Source: Prunus persica (lineage: Eukaryota > Streptophyta > Magnoliopsida > Rosales > Rosaceae). Taken from it: a DNA stretch of 64,000 nucleotides. Position 1 is the stretch's first letter, and every line of letters begins with the position of its first letter. The notes below the pieces were generated by a model, which saw only the letters and a program-made list of their open reading frames with translations, did not search any database and was not told the origin of the DNA. The stretch is taken from NCBI RefSeq assembly GCF_000346465.2, contig NC_034010.1, positions 21,234,335-21,298,334 on the forward strand, given 5' to 3'. Both the position numbers and the translations under genes were made by a program. Below are positions 1-9,380 of this stretch, piece by piece.

Positions 1-322
1 ACTGAAGGATACCGATTCCATGTTGTACACACACATGTCTACATGAGTTAATCAAGAACCCCAACAATGCTTGTACCACGTCCGTGATTAAGACATGTAT
101 TTATAGCATTATTAAAGATCCACAACCTTCCCATAAGACAAGCATGGTGCCTCAGGACTAAGTACTAATTTGCATTATTGCAACTTGGAGTTTCTTGTTT
201 CACATATAAGTAAAATTTCCATATAAGAAACTCTCGTTTGATAAGTGTCATTACAATAAGAAATGCTAGAGGTGAACATGGCTTGAAGTTTGAAATTAAT
301 TTCTGACACAATCATTCTGTCC
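1..322. other. Non-coding, intron-like sequence at the left edge
   Basis: I see no exon-like coding stretch here. The segment is AT-rich and ends in a pyrimidine-containing CCAG just before the first malic-enzyme-like exon, so it is most simply read as an intron of that gene continuing from outside the window. Confidence 0.4.
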
Positions 323-1046
323 AGCCTTGCTTCATATATAACAGATGAAGATATCCAAAAGGGCATCTTGTATCCATCTATTCACAGATAATATTCTCAG
401 CTCCTTGCAGCATTAAGAGCTCGTCTGATTTTTATCAAAAATGGCATCGCAATTCTCAACTGCTGTAACAACTGAGAGGAGGGTGGGGCAACTGGTTGAT
501 TGTATTACCCGACTGTTTCTATTGTATATGGTGCAGTATCCGACATATAACAGTGGAGGTTGGAGCTGCTGTCCTGCGGGCAGCTGTTGCAGAAGAACTG
601 GCCGAAGGACATTGTGATGTGGTTCCCAGAGAGCTCATGTACATGTCAAAAGTAAGAACTGATATTCAATCTTCCCTCCACAAAATACAAAAGCTCTTTT
701 TAAAACACACAAAATGTCTAAGCGAATTTTGATTTAGAAAGCAAGCTCTACATGTTAGACTACTTTTGCAAAAGGTCTGAACATGCCAAAGAGGACGTAT
801 TTAGGTGAAGGCGTATACATACAGAAAATGCTATTCTAATAAACATCTAGTCAAACAACCATAACCAAGAACCTTGAAAATTGCTTTGCTAGCTTTTGCT
901 TATATTGCCAGAGTTTTAGAAGAAAAATTGTGATTTTCCTGAAATCTATTTTGGTTTTTATCTTCTTGTTACAGGAGGAGAGTCTGGAATATGTGAGTCG
1001 CAGCATGTGGTTCCCAGTTTATAGCCCTCTTGTTCATGAAAAATGA
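323..1046 (+). CDS. Malic enzyme (NAD-type), C-terminal exons only; possibly decayed
   Basis: Three pieces read as the C-terminus of a plant NAD-dependent malic enzyme, which decarboxylates malate to pyruvate, typically in mitochondria. Piece 1 (about 323-387) reads ITDEDIQKGILYPSIH. Piece 2 (about 537-651, after GTGCAG and before GTAAGA) reads IRHITVEVGAAVLRAAVAEE and ends in RELMYMSK. Piece 3 (975-1046, after TTACAG) reads EESLEYV...MWFPVYSPLVHEK followed by TGA. The closing VHEK and the spacing fit the family from my knowledge of it. Oddities: piece 1 is followed by AT where a GT donor is expected, and a glycine-rich GHGDVGPREL-type segment reads GHCDVVPREL. It may be the end of a working gene entering from the left or a degenerate remnant. 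Only about 85 codons are visible. Confidence 0.6.
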
Positions 1047-1324
1047 GGCTTGGTTTTGTATTATCGTACGCAGTAGGCTGTCGTTGGAGGCTATATTTTT
1101 TTTGCAGCTCATATATATCAATAGGTCTGCAGCTAAGCAACTTATTCTTGGTCTTTCTTGGATTCGTAGTTTACAAGCTCAGAGAAGTAGAAGGCAAAGA
1201 AGGGAACGGAAATAAGGCCCTCTTACTAAACTGAAAAGAAAGTAGAAGCCCATTTGTTTGAACAATGCATAATTACGTGACTAATATTAGTGCAATGTCT
1301 TTGTGTTAACTTTCTTTTACGTTA
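1047..1324 (+). other. Probable 3' untranslated/downstream region of the malic enzyme
   Basis: AT-rich sequence after the malic enzyme stop codon. I see no coding sequence. It ends where similarity to the downstream flank of the SDR genes begins. Confidence 0.4.
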
Positions 1325-1625
1325 ACTTAATAACAAAGCAAACTGCACCCAAAAAAAAAAAAAAAAGTTCAGGTGTTTTTGGCCTCACAGTAAGATCCCA
1401 GTTGACTTGACCTTCCCCTTTGGTTTTGGGCCAAAGGACTTAGCCGTCCTAGGGTGACTACTGCTAGTTTCTATAAACGCCGAGAGAGTCTTGTGTAGGG
1501 CAGCCACATGTCAAATTACACTCGCAAAGAGTTAAGACCTACATTCAGAGGGTTTTGCCTTTATTTGAGTGTGCTACCGGTGAGGTGGTCCTATCTAAGA
1601 TTTTTAACTATCAATGTATGTATTT
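1325..1625 (+). repeat. Orphan SDR 3'-flank block joined to an SDR 5'-flank block
   Basis: The block containing TTCAGGTGTTTTTGGCCTCA and a run of CCTTCCCCTTTGGTTTTGGG recurs about 200 bases after the stop codons of SDR2 (from about 11358) and SDR4 (from about 18697). Here no SDR gene lies in front of it. The next part (about 1498-1625, GGGCAGCC...GAGTTAAGACC...GTGCTACCGGTGAGG) recurs upstream of SDR4, SDR7, SDR8 and SDR10. The arrangement suggests that an SDR copy once stood here and was deleted. Confidence 0.6.
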
Positions 1626-1749
1626 TAAATCTATTAGGGATGAAAATGTAAGGGAGAAAAAGACAGAATTTTCGAAAGGTGGTGTGTATGTAAGATTTAT
1701 TTCTTATGAAGTAATTTGATCCATGTTTCTATAGGATATTATTATTTAC

Positions 1750-2745
1750 ATTATTAGTCAATTAGAGTAGTCAAAACCACCAATCTTTGCATGCGAAACT
1801 GCTGACTCTGCAACTGCCTCCACCAAAATTCTCCAACAACGTGGGCACTTGTGTCACCACGCCCCCATTCTTTTCCTTGAAAATCTTAAAAACAAAAATC
1901 CAAACAAATCACTCTCAAGCTAACCACACACGAGCCAAGAACACCAAGAAGTTCTTGCTCAATAGGAAAGAATACACTAAAAACAATACAAAGAAATAAA
2001 CCTCTCACAAACACAAGGAACCAATAAAGAAGACTCAACCTTTGAAATGGCTTGATCTTTCATCGACATCTTGTGTAGCCAAAGATGAGTTTATCTCCAC
2101 CTTCATGGTGATGTTCTCTAGTGTTTCTCTCTTTGTGGAAGTATCTCTCACTTCTATTTTAGCCTCTCTGAGCAATGGTGCTCATGGCTCCAAATGGTGA
2201 GGCACAAATGGCCACTCTTCTTTTGCATGCACCATTTCTTCCTTTTATAAACCCATGCAGCTCTCCAAATGAGAGCAACCACATGCCAACGAAGCCACGT
2301 GATGGCCAGCCAAAGAAGGAAAAAATTCCTTCATCATTGCACCACCACCATGCATTGTCTCTCACCAAAGACATCATCATTCCATGCAATATTATTGGCC
2401 ACCAACTTCAACAATTGCGGCTTCCCATTTTAATCTTCCTCTAACAGGTTGGCCACGTTATTGGTCATTAGAGTAATCAAATTCACCAGTCTTTGCATGC
2501 GAAACTGCTTACTCTGCTCTGCTACTGCCTCCATCAAAACTCTCCAACAACGTGGGCACTTGCGTCACCACGCCCCATTATTTTCCTCGAAAATCTTAAA
2601 AACAAAAGAGTAGTCAAATTCGCCACTGCAACTGCTTACTCTGCTCTGCAAAAGCCTCCACCAAAATTCTCCAACAACGCGGGCACTTGCGTTACCACGG
2701 CGCCATTTTTTTCATTGAAAATCTTAAAAACAAAAATCCAAACAA
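1750..2745 (+). repeat. SDR upstream module present three times
   Basis: The module contains TTTGCATGCGAAACTGCT, then a CCACCAAAATTCTCCAACAA part, GGGCACTTG(C/T)GT(C/T)ACCAC and a TTTTCCTTGAAAATCTTAAA part. It occurs at about 1750-1906, 2460-2603 and 2609-2745. Single copies stand upstream of other SDR genes, for example about 25380-25500 before SDR7. The first and second copies are separated by the insertion at about 1907-2450. Only the third copy is directly followed by the SDR1 promoter. Confidence 0.65.
1907..2450 (-). mobile_element. Probable LTR-derived fragment, minus orientation
   Basis: This stretch interrupts the repeated SDR upstream module, so it is an insertion. On the minus strand it begins TGTTAGAGG (plus position about 2448) and carries a TTTATAAAAGG TATA-like motif near 2240-2250, as expected for an LTR promoter. 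The other end does not show a clear CA terminus and I found no target-site duplication, so it is probably truncated. It has no long coding sequence. The assignment to an LTR is inference. Confidence 0.35.
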
Positions 2746-3037
2746 ATATTGGTCCCTCTTTCACCACAATTTCCAATTACTTCTAAGAAAACATTAGAAG
2801 CTTCCTCCCTCCAGTGTGTACATAGGAACAAAAGAATCAATAATTTTCTTCTTCTTACAAAGGCTGCTGTCCTCCACCATGAAGAAATAAATTTGATTTC
2901 TTCTTACAAAGGTTCTTAGACACGTGGGTGCAATTTGGGCTAACAAAATTAACAAGGGCTGCTCAAAACACATCACATGCCATCAAATTTGAACCAATTT
3001 CAACACAAAATTCAAAGGATTTCCAAGAACATTTCAC

Positions 3038-3044
3038 TATAAAA
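3038..3044 (+). promoter_or_regulatory. TATA box of SDR1
   Basis: TATAAAA lies 76 bases before the SDR1 start codon in the context CACTATAAAAGAAAAGAAGG. The same element at the same distance precedes most sister genes. Confidence 0.75.
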
Positions 3045-3113
3045 GAAAAGAAGGGTTCCTTCTGTTTAATACACATCTCAATTCTCACAGACCGTCCCGT
3101 TTCGAATATATCA

Positions 3114-4821
3114 ATGGCAGAAGCAACAAAGAGGTAGCACTTTAGACTTCTTTATGCTTTGTTTCCTTGCCCGATTCCCAATCCCATTAATTGTTTTTGT
3201 TTCTATGAATTTGGTGTTTGTATTTTCTTAGGTATGCAGTTGTTACTGGAGCAAACAAAGGCATGGGATTGGAAACTGTAAGGCAGTTGGCCTCAAATGG
3301 GTTCACCGTAGTCTTAACTGCCCGAGATGAGAAGAGGGGTCTTGAAGCTGTTGAGAAACTCAAAGAGTCTGGCCTCTCAGGTCAAGTGGTTTTTCATCAA
3401 CTTGATGTGGCTAACCCTGCTACTGTTGCTTCTTTGGCAGACTTCATCAAAACCCAGTTTGGGAAACTCGATATCTTGGTATGTATATGATCCTAGCGGC
3501 AAGTTTCTTGAAAAAGTTTATCTTGGTATGTATATGATCCTAGCGGCAGGTTTAATAGAAGGAGATTAAATATGGAATCATATAGAAAATGAAATTGGAG
3601 AATAAAAATAGCAAACCAAGTAATAACTAGCGTAATAATATCATCAACAAGTTAATCTTTGAAATGATTAGAAGTCTTCGGCTTTTTGAAGAACAAAACA
3701 AGATTCACGTAACTACCAGTTGTGGAAGATTTTACTTTCAAATCTAACTCTATGTCTGCCACTCTGTTTTTGTTTCTCGGAATCTTTTCATATTTGATAT
3801 GATCCCTTTCTGTACAATTTACAAGTACCCTAGAAAGATCAGTGGCTGGAATTAAGGGGTTGGCAAAGTAGCATAATTATTGTGCTTCTTTAAAGGCATT
3901 GGCCTTTATGGTTGGTATGGTTGTAAAAACAAAGAGATTGTCAGAGTACTCAGAGGATCTATCAACTTTCTTTTCATTTCATTTTCTATATATAAAAAAA
4001 TCTGTTCTTTTCTTTGCTAAAAGGAAACAGAAAGTGAAACAGTTGGACTCTGCACAGGTGAACAATGCAGGGATTTATGGAAGCATATTAGACGGTGATG
4101 CTTTTAAAGCTGTTATAGCCTCTGGTGCCATGGTAAGTTTTTTGCATAATTTTTATCATATAAAAAACTAAAAGCTTCAATGTATGTGCCAAAGTGAGAA
4201 TTTAAACTGATCTGTAAGTGGTGGGCAATAAGCACCATAATAATAAGTTTGTTTTGGCTGATACAGGAAAGAGGAGAAGTTGATTTGAGTAAACTAGTGA
4301 CTGAAACTTATGAGTTTGCAGAAGAATGCTTGCAAATAAACTATTATGGTGCTAAAAGAACAGCTGAAGCACTTATCCCACTCCTCCAGTTATCTGACTC
4401 ACCGAGAATTGTTAATGTTTCGTCTGGTGCGGGGAAGTTAAACAACATACCAAGCGATTGGGCTAAAGGAGTTTTTACTGATGCCAAAAACCTAACAGAA
4501 GAGAGAGTAGATGAGGTACTGACTGAGTTTCTAAAAGATTTCAAGGAGGGTTCACTTGAAAGTAAAGGCTGGCCTTCTTCTATGCCTGCCTATACAGTCT
4601 CAAAAGCAGCACTGAACGCATATACAAGGATTCTAGCAAAGAAGTACCTCAATTTTCGTATCAATTCGGTCTGCCCTGGCTTTGTCAAAACAGATATAAA
4701 CTGCAATGCCGGCGTCTTGCCTGTCGAAGAAGGTGGGGCCAGGATTGTGAAGTTAGCATTGCTGCCCAGTGATGGCCCTACTGGCTCCTTCTTTGTTCAC
4801 AATGAAGTGTCAGATCTTTGA
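3114..4821 (+). CDS. SDR1: (+)-neomenthol dehydrogenase-like short-chain dehydrogenase/reductase
   Basis: Four exons: 3114-3133, 3232-3478, 4058-4132 and 4267-4821, all with GT-AG introns, encoding 298 residues. The start MAEATKR matches the short first exon of every sister gene. An N-terminal Rossmann fold is shown by TGANKGMG (residues 12-19), the TARD element (36-39, whose Arg should bind the NADPH phosphate), LDIL and NNAG (91-94). The catalytic set by alignment to carbonyl reductase is Asn139, Ser167 (VSS), Tyr223 and Lys227 (AYTVSK). CPGFVKTD follows. The family reduces ketones or aldehydes, or oxidises alcohols, with NADP(H), usually in the cytosol. The substrate cannot be read from sequence. 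A 47-base tandem duplication spans the exon 2 donor, and the 3' flank abuts a copia element. Confidence 0.9.
3474..3567 (+). repeat. 47-base tandem duplication copying the SDR1 intron 2 splice donor
   Basis: TCTTGGTATGTATATGATCC begins at 3474 and again at 3521. This places two identical TTG|GTATGT donors at 3479 and 3526. Use of the second would add 47 bases and meet the in-frame TGA at 3488. Confidence 0.8.
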
Positions 4822-5009
4822 TTGAAGATGATCCATTATGCAAATTTAATACGAGTCACTTATTGGGCAACATCTCGTACTGTAATGCAATTTTAAGTAT
4901 TTTGGTATGTATATTGATTGAAGGATCTAGTGCATTGTTTACATTTCTACCATTCATATGTTAATGTGCAAAAATGGTAAACTGATTTAGTATGTAATTG
5001 CTGGTTTAG
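4822..5009 (+). other. SDR1 3' flank up to the copia LTR
   Basis: It resembles the 3' flanks of SDR3 and SDR7 up to about 4955 (GGATCTAGTGCATTGTTTAC). Similarity then fades before the LTR starts at 5010. No coding sequence is seen. Confidence 0.5.
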
Positions 5010-5306
5010 TGTTATACTTAGCTTATAGGCTAAGCTGTCTATAATAGTCAAAATGGTTTGTTAAGTCTTATAGGACTTGACAGGACAGGTGTCATAGTCT
5101 TACTAATAGTGTAGTTGGATGGTTGAGATTGAAGCTAGGATTTGTCTAGCTCTCTCTCTCTTCTAACAGTAATATGAGCTGTGAGTGAAACAGCTCGATA
5201 TACCCAACGAAATACAAAAAGTTTTACCGAGCATTTTATTTCCTTCACTCTCTTTTTCAATATACTCATTCCTCCATTTTTATCAGAAGCTTATTAAACA
5301 CTAACA
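5010..5306 (+). mobile_element. 5' LTR of a Ty1/copia element
   Basis: The proposed LTR runs from TGTTATAC to CTAACA (TG...CA, 297 bases). Its right end is placed by the adjoining primer-binding site. No matching 3' LTR exists in the window, so the left boundary is an estimate from the TG dinucleotide. Confidence 0.6.
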
Positions 5307-5319
5307 TGGCCTCAGAGCC
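5307..5319 (+). promoter_or_regulatory. Primer-binding site of the copia element
   Basis: TGGCCTCAGAGCC resembles the usual plant copia primer-binding site complementary to initiator methionine tRNA (TGGTATCAGAGC), with two changes. It directly follows the CA end of the LTR. Confidence 0.65.
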
Positions 5320-5426
5320 AGGTTGGGTCTGAATTTCTGGGCATTGTGACTGTGAGGTTAGGTTTGAATCTGTGAGCAAAAGCTCGTTGTGTGATTCTTG
5401 AGCTCAAATCAGTAATCTAGACTAAC

Positions 5427-8400
5427 ATGTCTGGATCTGGAGGAGGAGAACTCAGGGCACCCATTTTTAATGGTGAAAATTTCAATTTCTGGCAAATCAA
5501 AATGAAAACCATCTTCCGTTCGCACGAGCTGTGGGATCTTGTGGAGAATGGGTACAAAACTCCGACGAAGGAGGGGGAGGAGCTCACGGAGGTAGAGAGG
5601 AAGCTGATGCGTGAGAACTTGGTGAAGGACGCTAGAGCTCTGGGTATCATCCAAGGGGCTGTATCAGATCAAATTTTTCCACGAATTGCAACTTAGGAAT
5701 CTACAAAGGCTGCGTGGGATATTCTAAAACAAGAATTTGTGGGTGATAAGCAGGTAAGATCTGTGAAACTTCAGGGTCTTAGGCGTGATTTTGAATATAC
5801 TCGGATGAGTGATAATGAATCATTGTTTGGATATATTGCTAAGTTGTTTGATCTGATCAACCAAATGAAGAGCTATGGTGAGGATCTGAGCAATCAACGA
5901 ATTGTTCAGAAACTACTTATTAGTCTGCCTAAGTCCTATGATAGTATTGCAGCTGTGATAGAGAATACAAAAGATTTAGACACTATTGATGCTCAGGATG
6001 TTGTTGCTATTTTAAAAGGATATGAGCAGAGGCAGGGGCGGAACTATTCATAGGCCTGAGATGGCCTGGGCCCCCCCATCATCTTCTAAACTCTTTGAAT
6101 GTATAAAGAGTATAGCATAGATTGCACAAAAAATCCTATAATTTTAAAGCTTGTGGCCCCCCCAAATATTAAACTCTACCTCCGCCACTGAGCAGAGGCT
6201 TGATAGGCATGGTGACAATAGTGCAGAGAAGGCTTTTGCTAGCTTCAACGTTGGATCAAAGGCAACACGGTCTAATGGTCACACCAGTAAGTCTCAGAAG
6301 AATGCCAAACCACACGGGCAGCAATGGGGCAACAAGGGTGATGGAGGTAATAAGTCTAATTCCTCAATGAAAAATGAGACATACAACATTGGAAATAAAT
6401 GCAAATTCTGTGATAAATTGCACTATGGAGAGTGTTGGTTTAAGAACAAGGTCAAGTGTCACAAGTGTAACAAAATTGGGCATATTGCAAAATATTGTCA
6501 TACAAACAAGGCTGTGCAGCATATGAACTTTGCTAATCATGTTGAAGAAACAGGAAACTTATTCTTTGCTAATCATTCTGGAGAAGTAAAGAAGATGAGT
6601 GATGAATGGTACATAGATAGTGGATGTAGCAATCATATGACATCCAGGGAAGACTTGCTTGTAGACATTGTCAGAGAAGTGAAAGCAAAGGTTCAAGTAG
6701 GCAATGGAGTTTTGGTTGAAGTGGCAGGAAAAGGGACATTGATCATTGAAACAATGAAGGGTAAGAGGTATATAAAGGAGGTTATGCTTGTACCTAGTCT
6801 AGCTGAAAATTTGCTAAGTGTAGGACAGAAGACAGAGCATGGCTATTTTCTTGTATTTGGAGATCACAAGGTTGACATCTTCGATGATAGTTCCTTAAGT
6901 AACATGGTGGTAAGTGTAAAGCAAAAGGGGAACAGGTGTTTTCCTTTAACTTTCAACAAAATCAAGGTGATTGCCTTGAAAACAAATGTGCAAGAATGCT
7001 CCAAGATATGGCACAAGAGGTTTGGGCACTTAAACTTTCGAAGCCTCAAGCTACTGCAGAGCCAAGCAATGGTATTGGGGCTGCCTGAAATCCAAAACGG
7101 TGAAGTGTTGTGCCACAGTTGTGTATTGTGGAAGGGTCACAGGGAGCCATTTCCTAAGGAATCAAAGTGGAGAGCCAAGGAGCCATTAGAATTGATTCAT
7201 TCAGACTTGTGTGGTCCAATGCAAACAGCAAGCCTAGGTGGAAATAAATATTTTATCACATTCATAGATGATTTTTCAAGGATGTGCTGGGTTTATTTTC
7301 TGAGAAACAAGTCCGAGACATTCCATGTGTTCAAGAAATTCAAAGTAATGGTGGAGCTTCAATCCGGATACCATGTGAAGAGGTTGAGGATTGATCGGGG
7401 AGGAGAATACATCTCAGCTGATTTTCTCCAGTTTTGTGAAAATCTGGGAATAGAAAGGCAACTCACAGTTGCTTATTCTCCACAGCAAAATGGCGATGCG
7501 GAGAGGAAAAACAGAACCATTGTAGAAATGGCAAAGTGCATGATTCATGACAAGGAGCTTCCCTACACGCTTTGGTGTGAGGCAGTGAATACCTCTGTGT
7601 ATTTACTTAATAGAAGTCCAACCCGAGCTTTGGAGAATACTACACCTTTTGAGAAGTTTAGTGGGAGAAAGCCTGGAGTTAAACATCTCAAGGTGTTTGG
7701 CTCGGTGTGTTACTCACTTATTCCTGGAAAGTTAAGGCATAAGCTAGAAGCAACAAGTGCCATATGAGTTTTTATTGGTTATGGTAGATGTGAGAAGGGA
7801 TATAGAATATTGAATCCTGCAACTCAGAAGGTTTTGCTGTCAAGGGATGCGGTTTTTGATGAGCATGGAAAATGGAACTGGGAGCAACACAAAGTGAAAG
7901 AAATCTGCATTCCACTTCCTACAGATGAACTGTCAGATATGAGAACAGCTGAATCAAAAGAAGAACCTACTTTCCAAGAACCTGAAACAGAAGAAGAACC
8001 TGCAGATGATCCCTCAGTTGATGACACACCTTTGAGGTACAGAAATTTGAGTGAGATCTATGCAAGTTGCCATTCATGGATAGTGGAGCCTGAGAACTTT
8101 GATGAAGCTGCACGGGATGAAGCTTGGAAGAAGGCAATGGAAAATGAGATGAACATGGTTGAGAAGAATCAGACGTGGGAATTGGTAAATAGACCTTTCA
8201 ACAAACCTATAATTGGAGTAAAATAGGTGTACAAGACTAAGTTGAACTTGGATGGTTCGGTTCAAAAGCATAAAGCTAGACTAGTTGCAAAGGGCTATGC
8301 ACAAAAGCCTGGAATAGATTATAATGAAACCTTTGCACCAGTGGCAAGGTTGGATACTATACGAACTCTCATTGCCTTGGCTGCAAAGAATAGTTGGAAA

Positions 8401-8990
8401 ATGTATCAATTAGATGTGAAATCAGCTTTTCTAAATGGAGTGCTTCAAAAGGAGGTGCATGTAGAGCAGCCCGATGGTTTTATTGTGCAAGGAGAAGAGG
8501 ATAAAGTGTATAAATTGCACAAAGCCTTGTATGGCTTGAAACAGGCTCCTAGAGCCTGGTATGGAGAAATAGACTCTTATCTCGTGCAATGTGGTTTTAA
8601 AAGGAGCACAAGTGAGGCAACATTATATGTTAAAGGCAGGGGAACCTCGGATTTGGTCATAGTATCTATCTATGTGGATGATATAGTTTATACAGGGAAT
8701 TCTCAAGAGCTAATGCAAGATTTCAAGACTAATATGATGCAGAGGTATGAGATGACTGATTTGGGTTTGCTACATCACTTTCTAGGAATGGGAATTATCC
8801 AAAGTGAAGACTACATTTTCATATACCAGAAGAAATATGCTTCCACACTTTTGGAAAGGTTTGGTCTGCAGGATTGTAAACCGGTTGGTATTCCTCTTGT
8901 ACCAACTGATAAATTGAAGAGAGATGATGAAAGTGGAGCTTCAAATGAAGCTGAATACAGAAAACTAGTGGGAAGTCTACTCTACCTCAC
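5427..8990 (+). pseudogene. Ty1/copia gag-pol polyprotein, decayed and 3'-truncated
   Basis: Domains in order: Gag starting MSGSGGGELRAPIFNGENFN; a CX2CX4HX4C zinc knuckle (CHKCNKIGHIAKYC, near 6456-6500); aspartic protease (WYIDSGCSNHMT, near 6608); the integrase HHCC region and catalytic core (HSDLCGPM, IDDFSR, RIDRGGEYIS, 7190-7415); and reverse transcriptase with YVDD near 8674. The PR-INT-RT order is that of copia elements. In-frame stops occur at 5694-5696, 7765-7767 and 8224-8226, and a MITE interrupts Gag. Similarity ends near 8990, just after GSLLYLT, so RNase H and the 3' LTR are missing. The copy cannot move by itself. Confidence 0.9.
6033..6190. mobile_element. hAT-type MITE nested in copia gag
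   Basis: A 158-base element starts CAGGGGCGGA and ends TCCGCCACTG, giving 10-base terminal inverted repeats with one mismatch. It is flanked by a perfect 8-base target-site duplication AGCAGAGG (6025-6032 and 6191-6198). An 8-base duplication and CAGGGGCGGA-type ends are typical of non-autonomous hAT elements. Gag similarity is continuous across the site when the insert is ignored. It has no coding capacity. Confidence 0.92.
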
Positions 8991-9240
8991 TTTCTCGCTC
9001 TGATAAAACTCTTTTAAGATAAAGCTCTCACACTCTCAAATTTCTCTCTCTCTATTTTCTCTTTGGATACCGTATTCTACAACTGAATGAGCAAGCCTAT
9101 TTATAGTCAAATTGGGTGGCTTCATGTGCATCTCCAAAGTCTTCTTCTCCCAACATCATCATTTTCCTTTTGACTATCATTTTCTTATTTTCTTTGTGTG
9201 GGCTCCATCTACATCCTTTACAACATAATCAACAATTTTC
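8991..9240. other. Junction between truncated copia and the SDR2 upstream region
   Basis: Immediately after the reverse transcriptase break the sequence becomes CT-rich. It contains CTATTTATAG near 9096, which reads CTATAAATAG on the minus strand and may be the TATA region of another LTR or promoter in reverse. Similarity to the SDR upstream module resumes near 9238. I recognise nothing else. Confidence 0.35.
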
Positions 9241-9303
9241 TACTTCTTATTATTTATTTGAATATGAACCTCAAAATTCAAAGGCCTTCCAAGAAAATTT
9301 CAC

Positions 9304-9310
9304 TATAAAA
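9304..9310 (+). promoter_or_regulatory. TATA box of SDR2
   Basis: TATAAAA lies 77 bases before the start codon in the same context as in SDR1. Confidence 0.75.
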
Positions 9311-9380
9311 GAAAAGAAGGCTCTCCTTCTATTTAATACACATCTCAATTCTCACAGGCCGTCCCGTTTCGAATCTATCA

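Noticed and set aside
5010..8990. An intact, mobile copia element
   Set aside because: Three in-frame stops, a nested MITE and loss of RNase H and the 3' LTR rule this out.
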